64,000 bases of DNA from Atriophallophorus winterbourni. Lineage: Eukaryota > Platyhelminthes > Trematoda > Plagiorchiida > Microphallidae. The position numbers and the translations under genes were made by a program. The notes beneath the pieces are model-generated. The model was not told the origin of the DNA. It was given only the letters and a program-made list of their open reading frames with translations, and did not search any database. Location: contig JACCGJ010001313.1 in the NCBI GenBank assembly GCA_013407085.1, forward strand, positions 27,802-91,801. Reading direction: 5' to 3'. Shown in pieces: positions 44,663-54,889 of the stretch (position 1 is the first letter of the stretch; the number at the start of each line of letters is the position of its first letter).

Positions 44663-45662
44663 NNNNNNNNNNNNNNNNNNNNNNNNNNNNNNNNNNNNNN
44701 NNNNNNNNNNNNNNNNNNNNNNNNNNNNNNNNNNNNNNNNNNNNNNNNNNNNNNNNNNNNNNNNNNNNNNNNNNNNNNNNNNNNNNNNNNNNNNNNNNNN
44801 NNNNNNNNNNNNNNNNNNNNNNNNNNNNNNNNNNNNNNNNNNNNNNNNNNNNNNNNNNNNNNNNNNNNNNNNNNNNNNNNNNNNNNNNNNNNNNNNNNNN
44901 NNNNNNNNNNNNNNNNNNNNNNNNNNNNNNNNNNNNNNNNNNNNNNNNNNNNNNNNNNNNNNNNNNNNNNNNNNNNNNNNNNNNNNNNNNNNNNNNNNNN
45001 NNNNNNNNNNNNNNNNNNNNNNNNNNNNNNNNNNNNNNNNNNNNNNNNNNNNNNNNNNNNNNNNNNNNNNNNNNNNNNNNNNNNNNNNNNNNNNNNNNNN
45101 NNNNNNNNNNNNNNNNNNNNNNNNNNNNNNNNNNNNNNNNNNNNNNNNNNNNNNNNNNNNNNNNNNNNNNNNNNNNNNNNNNNNNNNNNNNNNNNNNNNN
45201 NNNNNNNNNNNNNNNNNNNNNNNNNNNNNNNNNNNNNNNNNNNNNNNNNNNNNNNNNNNNNNNNNNNNNNNNNNNNNNNNNNNNNNNNNNNNNNNNNNNN
45301 NNNNNNNNNNNNNNNNNNNNNNNNNNNNNNNNNNNNNNNNNNNNNNNNNNNNNNNNNNNNNNNNNNNNNNNNNNNNNNNNNNNNNNNNNNNNNNNNNNNN
45401 NNNNNNNNNNNNNNNNNNNNNNNNNNNNNNNNNNNNNNNNNNNNNNNNNNNNNNNNNNNNNNNNNNNNNNNNNNNNNNNNNNNNNNNNNNNNNNNNNNNN
45501 NNNNNNNNNNNNNNNNNNNNNNNNNNNNNNNNNNNNNNNNNNNNNNNNNNNNNNNNNNNNNNNNNNNNNNNNNNNNNNNNNNNNNNNNNNNNNNNNNNNN
45601 NNNNNNNNNNNNNNNNNNNNNNNNNNNNNNNNNNNNNNNNNNNNNNNNNNNNNNNNNNNNNN
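44663..45662. other. Assembly gap (1000 N)
   Basis: Exactly 1000 ambiguous bases, so its length is probably a convention or estimate. It lies inside a LINE whose halves flank it in the right order. An open frame spanning the Ns (44627-45709 on the minus strand) is an artefact. Confidence 0.98.
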
Positions 45663-45777
45663 ATTCTGTTTGACATCAAAACAAATTTGTTTACCTTATT
45701 ACTCAGCAAACGAAATGTCTGTCAATACTCAGTAATGGTAATATGTTGAGGAGCTTGCTATGCAGCATTTCGCAAGG

Positions 45778-46548
45778 TCAAACATTTTCGTGATCGGCTT
45801 CTGAGCTCAAATGCATATCCATTTTTTGCACCTTTGGAAGAAGATGTGAGTGCATTTCAACGGCAAATGTAAGTTTGGTTATCATCCACTGCCACTGATC
45901 GCGCACGTTATCGGACTTAAGACCAGGGTCTGTGGCGTTCATAAGAGTGGATTTAAGTTGTGGAAAGTCAATTTTTTTAATCTCATAGTTGATGTCCAAG
46001 AAAGACGTCGTATTAGTACCACGAAATCGGGTATTGTTAAAAATATGGTTGTAGAGTGTAATTTCTCTTAGCAACCGTTGAAATAAAGCATTCAAGGAAT
46101 TCTCTGGATGAACTAAATTTTCCTTAAAGTTCGGCAGATTAAAGTCTCTGATCAGTAGAAGTCTGCCTCGGAATCTGGTATCCGCTGAGGATATATTTGA
46201 AATAAATGCTAAATTGTAGGCTTCGTCGGTTAAGTTCAAACGTTGAATCACAACCACTATGCATTTCCCCCTAGTGTTACATTTAGCGAACACCATACTG
46301 TGTCATGCAGTTGTAAATTTTCTTCAGTGATCTCTAGGCTAAGCGGATTCCGAATCAGGTAAAGCGCAACACCACCTCCTCAAGGTAAGGTGATCGCGAC
46401 GAAGTAGAAACCTACCTTCAATGGCAACTTTATTGTCTGTTAAAGTTAGATGAAACCATGTCTTAGTTACAGCAATCACGTCTAACGACTGTGTGGTAGT
46501 TAGTTCAGTCAATTCGTGTAGTTTATTTATGAAGGCATCCGGATACAA
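45778..46548 (-). pseudogene. LINE endonuclease domain (gap-interrupted element)
   Basis: 46548-46339 contains FINKLHELTELTTTQSLDVIAVTKTWFHL and ends at a frameshift after RRDHLTLRRWCC. 46296-45778 contains TRFRGRLLLIRDFNLPNFKENLVHPENSLNALFQRLLREITLYNH and TSFLDINYEI, matching the 'GDFN.P' and 'LDL' blocks. Gly is Arg in RDFN, and the catalytic 'TETW' reads TKTW. The Glu-to-Lys change is the same as in copy 1. Inactive. Confidence 0.75.
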
Positions 46549-46599
46549 AAATTTGACAGTCGTTGTTGACAGCGAAGACGGTTCATTTCAGCAGGTAAT

Positions 46600-47670
46600 T
46601 TGAGTACGTGCCAATGATTGTGGGTAAATTACATCCCTGTCTCTGACATAGCCGGCATTCAACCGTTTTTTGCTAATCTGTGTAAACAATTAGAATAAAA
46701 ATCGAGTAAGTAAGTCATCAAATCAGAAAAATGTCATACAAGCATGATACCAGCAAGTACCAAGGCATGCAACTTAGTATCGCTAAATAGAAATTTGAAC
46801 AATAAATTTTATATAAGCCGTTCTGTTATTACAAGCGCCTCATTCAAGAAAGAGTTACGCGTGATTATGTAGATTGAATAAGAGAAATGTATGGAATGTA
46901 GGCTTGCTGCCAGCAATGCTGAAAGCAACAGGCCAGGATTTGTTAGTCGTTAGTATAATCGGCACGGCGATTTAAACCTAAATCCACCCTCTTATACGAT
47001 GTGCCATATCACCATGGTATCCTCTATGATCAATCATTATCTCCTTTTGCAAAGTTTACACCGAAGTGCGACAAAGCCCGCCATTTGACTTTCATATCAT
47101 CCATACAAAATGCCTTTCAAAAGACTGAGACTATAATCTTCAACAATATTTTTGATAAATTAATATTTTTGATAACATTCAACCAGATGAGAATTTTTGA
47201 GCTGCATAAACCCATGTTGGTTGATTGCTTAACACCTGAGAGTAAATATATGAATAATTTTCCACAGACAAACGGTATTCTAGATTAAATGGAAGACATG
47301 CTAGTCCAATATGTTAAGTTGTTTATTCGTGTTAGCTAAAATGAAATTATGGCGCTATAACCTATCACCATCAAGTTAGATTACATCATTTGCATAATCT
47401 CTTACAAAGTCTAATCAAACGTTGTGTTCTCTTACTTTATATGTTGACAGTTCGTATACTCTCTTTGTGATTGGTACTGCAAACGTTACACCCCAGAATT
47501 ATCGGTTCATAATCGATGAGCAATATCCCTCCAATCAACGTTGTTCATTGAATTGGCAAAGTGCTGTTTTATTTGGATCTATATTCGTCGGCGCGATTTG
47601 AGAGTTTCTTCACGTTACCAGTTTAATAAATAGCACACATAACGGTTATATTTTTGTGGTTCTATTCGAT
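46600..47670. other. No gene recognised
   Basis: Sequence between the LINE and the Kunitz promoter. The first 100 bases may be the LINE 5' region. No other assignable feature. Confidence 0.4.
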
Positions 47671-47674
47671 ATGT

Positions 47675-47713
47675 ATCAAACAGTTACGGGTTAACGCCTA
47701 GCATGTAACCAAT
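47675..47713 (+). promoter_or_regulatory. Conserved 39-bp upstream box of K-A Kunitz genes
   Basis: Reads ATCAAACAGTTAC, GG, GTTAACGCCTAGCA, then GTAACCAAT. It is nearly identical to the box at 8372-8410 on the minus strand, differing at four positions. It ends 7 bases before the TATA box TCTATATAAG (47721-47730) and 59 bases before the ATG. Confidence 0.5.
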
Positions 47714-47771
47714 CATATAATCTATATAAGTCATACCTTAGAAATAACCAAAACATTACACCAAGTCCAAC

Positions 47772-48068
47772 ATGTTTCGAATTGTGGTACTAATTTCTAT
47801 TATAGCAATAGTGTTTGCTGGGCCTAATCAATACAAATCCAAGCTTCCAGCTGATAGTAAGTGAAATACATTTCAAAGTAATTTTCTAGCCTGTCGCCAA
47901 CCGATGGATGTGGGACCTTGTCTTGCATCAATCAAACGATTTTATTTTGATTGGGCTTCGAGTCATTGCACGTTATTCGTCTATGGTGGATGTGAAGGGA
48001 ACCGAAATAATTTCGCGACTAAGGAAGACTGTGAGAAAACGTGTTTACTTCGGTTAGGAGCAAGGTGA
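47772..48068 (+). CDS. Secreted Kunitz-type serine protease inhibitor (K-A, P1 Leu)
   Basis: Exons 47772-47856 and 47890-48068 with a 33-nt phase-1 intron (GTAAGT...TTCTAG). The 87-residue product begins MFRIVVLISIIAIVFA, a signal peptide; the mature chain starts GPNQYKSK. Cys at 30, 39, 55, 63, 76 and 80 give the canonical 8-15-7-12-3 spacing. P1 is Leu and P1' Ala, which predicts chymotrypsin- or elastase-like targets, unlike the Arg of its paralogue at 8028. The FVYGGC segment and the NNF motif match BPTI closely, so a normal inhibitory fold is expected. A TATA box at 47721-47730 and the 39-bp box lie directly upstream. The most canonical Kunitz gene in the window. The role against host proteases is inferred from the family. 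Confidence 0.92.
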
Positions 48069-48099
48069 ACGAACCTTACATTGACTATACAAATATATG

Positions 48100-48570
48100 C
48101 TTCCTTGGCCAGAAATTTGTTGTTTTAAGTTGATGTGTGCTTGGGAATGTTTGTTGTATATTCTGTCAGATCATTCTCATAAAACCCTTTGAGAAATTAG
48201 TCGTTTTAGTATTCATAAGGATAAGGTTGTGTGAAATTGGCACCACAGATGCTGTACCGTTTCATTAAATGATTACCTCTGCTTGACGCGAAATTTAGTG
48301 TCAATTAGCTATTTGTTCATCTGGTTCTTGTTTACTGTTCATAAACATCTATTCTTACTACTCCCAGTAAATTTAAGAATCAATTTGATGGATATAGATA
48401 GTGTGCTGTTTGGATTAAGTTTGAGAATATTTTGTAGTATCAAATCCGACATTACTCGCGAAACTAGCAAAACCAATCAGGGTTATTGTCTAACGCATTT
48501 GGGTTCAGCAGCTGACTTAACTCCGACCCGTCATGTTAGTGTCAAATTTACAAAGCAAATCATAATTTTT
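48100..48570. repeat. Kunitz duplicon flank, copy 3 (inverted)
   Basis: Reverse-complement similarity to 37940-38400, 7530-7960 and 54890-55260. Example: AATATTTTGTAGTATCAAATCCG...TACTCGCGAAACTAGC (48426-48467) is the inverted form of GCTAGTTTCGCGAGGAATGACGGATGC (38112). The open frame across it (48283-48618) is shared decay, not a gene. Confidence 0.6.
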
Positions 48571-48619
48571 TATGTGTTGCACACATCCCGTTCACTTAAA
48601 TTATATATCCAATTTTGAA

Positions 48620-48960
48620 ATTTTTGAATACATCAGGTGGAGACAGTAAGATTGAGTCAGTGGCGTTGAAACATTGGTAACGTAGTAACCAAAGACATAA
48701 TTGTATACCACGGTTGAATAGGGTTCGTTTAAATAGAGAATCACAAAATGAATATTTGCCAAACAAACAGAGCGCGTATAAACGTTTGATATGTTTTTGT
48801 GCTCACATTATCATCCCTTGCCAAATACCACCTGTCTTCGTCTGCTTTATGTCAGCGGAAATAGATAGCATGACCAGTTATTGTTATTGTGGAAACAGTG
48901 CTACATTGCTGAGAAAGGATATACATCATTTTCCATGTGCAATGTATCTTTAGTCGTGCC
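48620..48960 (-). repeat. Class B hammerhead-like repeat, decayed
   Basis: ATCAGGTGGAGACAGTAAGATTGAGTCAGTGG near 48634 is the inverse of the region leading into a class B core. The core itself, CTGATG followed by a lost stem II, is mostly gone. ATAATTGTATACCACGGTTGAATAGGGTTCG follows. Confidence 0.4.
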
Positions 48961-49239
48961 ATTACACACTGGTGGTATTTTTACTTCATTTTTCCACGAA
49001 TTTCGCCTGCAATGCATCAGACATTATTTAGAATTTCTTCATTCTACCAAGAGTTATAAACGAAACAATGCCAAGCAAATCTAATTTAAATTAGCTGGAA
49101 CAAAACGAGCTGGGAAAGAGCAGATACTGTTTTTCGGCTGTTGAACTCTGATCACTTCGGCATGGTGAATATGCATGGGATCTAAAGAGCAAAGTTTATT
49201 GCTCTTACCTCTGTATGATATATTGTATCTTTCGAATTA

Positions 49240-49450
49240 AACGAAGTTGCACTTGATTTCTCACTTTAGAATTAGTATGTAAGGGAGAGGAAGATCAGGT
49301 ACCTGAGGCATGTATTTGTCGTGAGCACTGCGAAAAAGAGTTTGCCTAACTTGAACATAAATGTTTTTTCATTCGCTGAATATTTACGTCTACGGTTGAC
49401 ATCGACCGAAAGAGATTAACGATTATCGCTTTCTTGTATTGTACATCAAA
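49240..49450. repeat. Kunitz duplicon flank, copy 3 (continuation)
   Basis: ACGTCTACGGTTGACATCGACCGAAA (49387) is the inverted form of TTTCGGTCAATGTCAACCACAGACGTAC (36785), and TTAGAATTAGTATGTAA of 36950. No gene. Confidence 0.55.
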
Positions 49451-49719
49451 AATTAGGAAATTCGCGAATTAGTGCTTAAAGTTTATTTCTTTTCAAATTT
49501 AATTTTTTTCCAATGGAAATCAAAATTGTTTATCGATATATGATTAGAAGCGCTGTATATAAAATCACAATACAAAGTAATTTCTGCATTGATTTTTTTG
49601 TTCCGTTATTAATTATTTCTAGCTTAGCTCCTGTAATGTTACAAGATATTATCTGATTAAGCGATAAAAATGCAACTGAATACCGATAATTATGAAGGAA
49701 TTTGCACGTACGGAATAAA

Positions 49720-49987
49720 ATGTTTGACATGTTCGTCATACTTACAATCATTTCAGTAGTTACAGCTTGGCAACAATTTCCAAGCAACCCCGGTGCGTTC
49801 GATCATTCGACCATCTACAGGCTGTCAGCAACCCATGCAACAAGGAATTTATCTTGCGTGTTTCCGACGATATTACTACGATCAATATATGAATGAATGC
49901 AAACCGTTTATATGAAATGGATTTTTACCGAAAAGGAATAACTTCCTCAGCATAGTTGAATGCCGGCCCAGAGGGGTTCTACCCTAA
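49720..49987 (+). pseudogene. Kunitz inhibitor pseudogene (K-C), frame nearly intact
   Basis: Exon 1 (49720-49792) encodes MFDMFVILTIISVVTAWQQF, a signal peptide. A 28-nt phase-1 intron (GTGCGT...CTACAG, 49793-49820) is followed by a Kunitz exon in frame: C1, QQPMQQGI, then Tyr at the C2 place, a 15-residue block, C3, KPFI, an in-frame TGA at 49913-49915, then Phe at the C4 place, a 12-residue block with NNF, C5, and Gly at the C6 place. It reaches a TAA at 49985-49987. Spacing is still exactly Kunitz, but C2, C4 and C6 are lost and one stop interrupts. The paired cysteines C2 and C4 were lost together. Confidence 0.8.
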
Positions 49988-49999
49988 AGCATGTGGTTA

Positions 50000-51480
50000 G
50001 CAATACGCTTGTTATTTCAAAAGTACTCGAATTTGTATAAAATGATTCTGGGCAACGCTTTTTTTGTGTAGCACGAGAATATCTTTCAAGATTTCGTAAA
50101 TGATTGCATTGTTTGAATGTGTAAAATGTTTGCCGTAAGTATATGACCATATGTAACAATGTGTGCTTGTAAATGCTTTTTCAATAGTTGCTTTTAATTT
50201 TACTTAAAGCTAAATATGCATTTTTATTCAACACATGTGAGTTTGTTCATTTGGGAATATACATTGAGAATATGCATTGGATCTAAAGAGCAATGTTTAT
50301 TGCTGTTAACTACTTAAGACTTCCTAAGAGTATGTGAAAACGATATAATTTAACTCATTTAGATGAAAACCAGTCTTTTGGTTTCTCACATCATTTTCGT
50401 TCAACCATATTAGAGCCTTACATAAATTTTAAAAAAAGTGTCACAAATGATTGCAGTATTGATAGAAAATGCACTATCGATCACTCGTTCAACAATGTTG
50501 ATCAACGATGCCTTATATGAGGCTTATCCACTGAATATACTGCCATATTCACTCAATGGTTAAACCAGTTGAGTAAGCATTGTGGTTCTTTTTTACCCAA
50601 TAGTTAGCTAGAAATGCTAACCAGTAGAAATAAGATAGAAAACAGGTTGAACGTAGACAATCTGAAAACATTCTGCTGCACTTTCGCCGGAAAAACTTCT
50701 TTTATACTCTAAGCATTCTCGTGGACAGCAATAAAACTTTCAACATGCGAATGCCAAATAATTCACGTGCTTTTTTGTAGTATCACAAGGTTTTGAAATT
50801 CCTTTGATTCCTACAAATGATCAAACTTACCGCTTGTGTTACATAATGATTTTTAGCATTATGAAAATTTACCCCAATCTTCCTGACGTTCATTTGGATA
50901 ATCTTGTGCTGGATAAACGTTTGATAGCTTATAATCTATAAGTGTATATTAACATCCCTAAATCGATTAACTTCTGCATGTATAGACCAACCTTTCTACG
51001 GCTTCTAGCATATTCGAATACTGAGTTTTATATTTTGGGCAATAATAAGTTTTGCGTACGTGTTCGTCAAATCTCTCTAGGTTGAAACGTTGGTAAATCT
51101 TAAAACTCGTAACAAACTTAGGGCTTGTTTTACTTTGTTGCGATATTCGATGGCTAAAATCTTAGTCTATTTGTTAACCCCCCCTGATTCACTACTTAGT
51201 TACTACAGACGATTAAACAACGGAATTAGGCTCGAACGAATAACGTTAATTTATCAGCAACTTAATGTCTAAGGTACTCATCTGTGCCTTTAAACAAACA
51301 ATATCCACGGACAGCATTACAAATTTGAGTTCTGAATTCTGCTCAACGTTTTATCCCGACCTTTTTTCATTTTCCTGATTGTTTGATGGGGAAAACATTA
51401 ATTAATAGAACGCTACGACTCTCTATGCGACATAATCTGAAATTATCATAACCATTTGGCGATATCATCATAACACATCT
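50000..51480. other. No gene recognised
   Basis: About 1.5 kb of AT-rich sequence with short frames only. ATTGGATCTAAAGAGCAATGTTTATTGCT (50277) nearly repeats GGGATCTAAAGAGCAAAGTTTATTGCT (49177), so a short local duplication exists. Confidence 0.45.
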
Positions 51481-51640
51481 TATTCTCGATAAATGAATGA
51501 AACATGATATATATCGCAGTTTTATTAGATTGAACAAATTTCGATGACCGGTTTTGAATGTCTGTCTCAGTTTCTTACTAATTAGGATTAGTAGGATGAT
51601 GTCTAGATGTGAAGCAATCCGCTCCAGTAAACCCTTCACT
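51480..51640. repeat. Duplicated segment shared with 30270-30430
   Basis: Same orientation. GATTAGTAGGATGATGTCTAGATGTGAAGC...CGCTCCAGTAAACC against GATTAGTGGAATGATCTCCAAATCTGAAGC...CGCTCCAGTTTAAGC. Function unknown. Confidence 0.5.
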
Positions 51641-51937
51641 GCCTGAATTATGATTTACATTGAATTAATTTTTTTCTTCTGCTTTTTTTGTGATGAAACT
51701 GCTCTCCTTATATGGCGACAGAACGTAATTTGTTTCTTATATGTTACGGAAAATAAAAAAATTGCTACAAATTCGGTACAATCGTCATGTGCTGTCACTT
51801 TTTCAATTAATTTCCATCTATACTCATATGAGAAATAAAAGGTAAAAAAAGATTTCTCAATAGAATTTTTTCAATGTGAAACACACACAAGGTAAAAAAA
51901 TAGGTTGAATATAAAATAATGTATTACCTTCATACAA

Positions 51938-53700
51938 TCATCGAGAACAAAACTCATGAAATGACGCAATACAGTTCTTATGCATGTCTAAGCATAAGTG
52001 AACATTGCATTTAGTGCAGAATATCTTCCTCTTTCCAGGACAGATTTTGAACCTGCATCGGTTTTAATTATTCTCGACACAAGGCACGTGTCCCACTTGG
52101 TCCAACCTCACATCGTGGTAAGGGGCTGCACACCTTTTTTGCTGCTAGCGTCTTTACATCTTAACGATGGGCGTCCACGTTTAGGAGGCAAGCAAATGTT
52201 TACATCTTTGGTAAGGGTGAAAGCTACCTCAAGTTTGAAGAACGCAAGCTAGAGCATTTCTGTTTTGGAAGAGAAAGCCTCTTGTAGTCTCTACGATAAC
52301 AAAGCTATGAATTATTTATAGCCATGTCAATAAAGTGATAGATTAGACGGTGATAATCTTTCTCTGATTTCATGCGTATTATATACAAAGAAAGAAGATG
52401 GTCTGTCAAATCTACACCACCCATTAACTCATTGTATCGTTTCACAATATCAGAGCAAGGTACTTCAATTGTTTTTTGTAGTTTTATCAAATCTGCGGAC
52501 AGTTGATATAGGATTTGTCCTGGGAAAGGTAGACACCAAATTGACTACTTTGTTGTCGTACCAGACAACCAGGGTGACACTTGAATGTCCCTTCACCAGT
52601 TCATTCTCCTCAAAGGAACCCCTGCCTATTTTTCATTAGGCGCTTGTGATTCTTCATGTCTTTTGGTATGCCAGCTAATCGTTGCAGTCTAACGGTGCTG
52701 CTACAAAATATTCCCACATCTGACAAGTTTTGCAAAAGAAACACAGAGGTGAACCAGTTATCAAAAAATACAAGATGCTTCTCAATGAAAGGAATGGACT
52801 TGACAAGGTGTAACACCATGTTTGAGCTAGCACCGATGTTTTGGACGTTGGGATCATTGACGCGGGATATTTTCGCAGTATATGAGATGAAATCGCACAT
52901 CATTTTACAATCGTCAGCGAGTACGAAACGTTAGCGGCCAAACTTTTCAGGTTTATTTGGCAGGTATTATTTGAGCCTCGATCTGCCTTTGAATGGCATC
53001 ATTTGCTCATCAACGCAGAGATTTTGCTCTTTGGTTGGGTTTTGAAATTTTGTTCCTAGATGGTTTACTAAAGGTTTCACTTTTAACATTGGGTCAAGAT
53101 CAGCTTCTCCAGGTTTGCCAGCGTTTGTGTTATCAGATGAATGAAGATTTGATTTGATGGATTTAAATCCATCTCGAGATATGCACTCAGCTGCATAGTC
53201 AGTGAGAGGAGAGAGCTTCTTGGCCCAGTGAATTCTTGTATTTGGTAACTTTGATTTTGAGATACAGAGTACAAGGCGCAACTATTTTTCCAATTCTTCT
53301 TTGGTCAGATTCAATGGCTCATTGACATCTTTTTGAACAGAATACAAATTAGATTGCTCAACAATTAGTTTCAAGATGTCATCATCAAAATACACTGCAA
53401 AATATTCCAAAGGGGATAATATTGCAGTGTGATCGGATGGAGGTCTAGAAAACGCCGGGAGTTCGGTGAACTGTTGAGATGACTCGAACTAGATGTTTTG
53501 TGAAACGTTTTCGCTCTTAATAGGGCAGTGATGATAATGGTTGAATATTCAGTCGATTTTCGAGGTTTTTCGTGGCCATAAAATAATCTTGCAGTGAGAC
53601 CTGAAAAAGAATCAATACAATAAAATCTTCATTATTTTTTCAAACATTGGAATGAGATTTGGGAACATAAGTACATGTTTATCATTTTTGGGACACGCTC
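51938..53700 (-). pseudogene. piggyBac-type transposase, broken
   Basis: Read leftward: LVLCISKSKLPNTRIHWAKK, YAAECISRDGFKSIKSNLHSSDN, then NLCVDEQMMPFKGRSRLK (53281-52967), containing the first catalytic Asp. Next come HLVFFDNWFTSVFLLQNL (52903-52610), with the second Asp, and YNELMGGVDLTDHLLS (52490-52305), with the third. The C-terminal cysteine-rich zinc domain is readable at 52060-51941: CRFKICPGKRKIFCTKC, then CLDMHKNC. All three catalytic aspartates of the DDD family survive, but frameshifts and stops between 52305, 52610, 52904 and 53282 disable it, and a TAA sits just before the zinc domain. The N-terminal region extends toward 53700 without a clear start. piggyBac transposases move DNA by cut-and-paste at TTAA sites. 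Confidence 0.88.
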
Positions 53701-54059
53701 TTGTATAGCTTCACATGCCGGATGTCACATATTTGAGACATATATTCCGACAGTCGTATTTCGCATAGAAAAATGTTTCATCATTCTTGCATACGTTGAA
53801 TGTGTTCAGAAGATATCTATAAATAAAGCAAAAAATAATCAATGTATATACTTACAAGGTTTTTTAGCCATTGCACGCAGAATAATAAAGCACGGAACGA
53901 AATTTCACAAGCGTCACCTCACTTGCGAAGTTTGTTGACAACTGGCGCGCCGCATGGTTCAGCCGTCTCAAACGCATACCAAACGAAAGCAAGACGTGTG
54001 CCGTTCCCGATACCCCGGCATGCGAAAGTGATCTGTCTAATTTAACCTATCATATACCG

Positions 54060-54106
54060 TTAAATTTTGTGTACCGAATTCGCCCCATTCGACCGTTAAG
54101 GGTTAA
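54060..54106. repeat. Candidate piggyBac terminus with TTAA
   Basis: CGACCGTTAAGGG followed by TTAA (54103-54106). piggyBac ends typically read GGG next to a TTAA target. The opposite terminus was not found; TTAACCC at 51172 is a weak candidate, because its inner bases do not match. Confidence 0.3.
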
Positions 54107-54319
54107 TGTCCAGCAGAGATAGCCTAGGTTCGACTGCGTTTAGATACTGCAAATTACATGCGTGTTAGCTTGTTGTTCTCCGTACACAAGGTGCTCTAAA
54201 TGATAATGGCAAACAATTTGAGCGAATACCTCGAATAGAATAATGTTTTATTCGGGTGCGCAACACGTTTTTTAAAAGGTATTTTTCAGGTCAGCCTACG
54301 TTTTCCTACGATTAATGAT

Positions 54320-54870
54320 TGCGCATTCAAAAAGTCCCTACCTGATGAGTGCACACGTAAGGATACCGATTGTGGGGGATGGTGATGAAAATGCAGGCAA
54401 ATGAGTTCTCTCGTTGATTGTCATGGGTTTCAACACCGTCTACATGTGTGTGAGGTCATTTGATTTATCACGTTATTCGAAGCAGCTTTATCTAACAATT
54501 GCACACAAGCAAAACAGGTGGACCTTTTGTAAATTGTTAATTGTGCGCTTGATGGAATATAATGTTTATCCTTGTTTATTACTATACCACTTAGTCAAGG
54601 CTCACTGAACCTGATGAAGTCAAACAGCCGGTTACAGGATGTGTTTTAAGAGGGAAAATGATGTGAGCACAACAACATATTGGTCTTTTACAAGCGCATG
54701 TGTGATTGAAAATATTCATTATGTGATTCTTCATTTGAATATAGTGGTTCGTTGTACGAACTATATGTAACCCTGGCATACAATTTTGTTTTGGTTAGTA
54801 CGTTTCACCTATTTCAACGCACAATTATTCTGCTCCTACTGTTTCCACCTAATGATTGCAAGGTCGAGTA
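54320..54870 (+). repeat. Class A and class B hammerhead-like repeats, decayed
   Basis: Class A: GTCCCTACCTGATGAGTGCACACG (54332), with an intact stem I strand and CTGATGA, but GAAA and GGTC lost (GATACCGATTG). ATGCAGGCAAATGAG, GTCATGGGTTTCAACACC and CACACAAGC follow, as in class A. Class B: CTGATGAAGTCAAACAGCCGGTTACAGG at 54611-54638, then the body GGTTCGTTGTACGAACTATATGTAACC (54745). Same order as 37260-37930. Confidence 0.6.
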
Positions 54871-54889
54871 TATAGTGCCTTAATGACGG

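Larger units (their letters stand above)
43520..46600 (-). mobile_element. CR1-like LINE spanning the assembly gap
   Basis: Endonuclease parts lie right of the gap and RT/C-terminal parts left of it, all on the minus strand and in the expected order. An AATAAA signal on the minus strand at about 43534 marks the 3' end. The stretch lost in the 1000-N gap would hold the end of the endonuclease, the linker and the first RT blocks. Confidence 0.75.

Noticed and set aside
44627..45709. A 360-codon minus-strand open frame
   Set aside because: It is almost entirely unknown residues from the 1000-N gap; only the left edge encodes LINE RT.
47001..47288. 95-codon plus-strand ORF
   Set aside because: No recognisable motif, no signal peptide, no paralogue in the duplicons.
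51172..51178. TTAACCC as the left piggyBac terminus
   Set aside because: The bases inside do not match the inverted sequence of the candidate right terminus at 54.1 kb.
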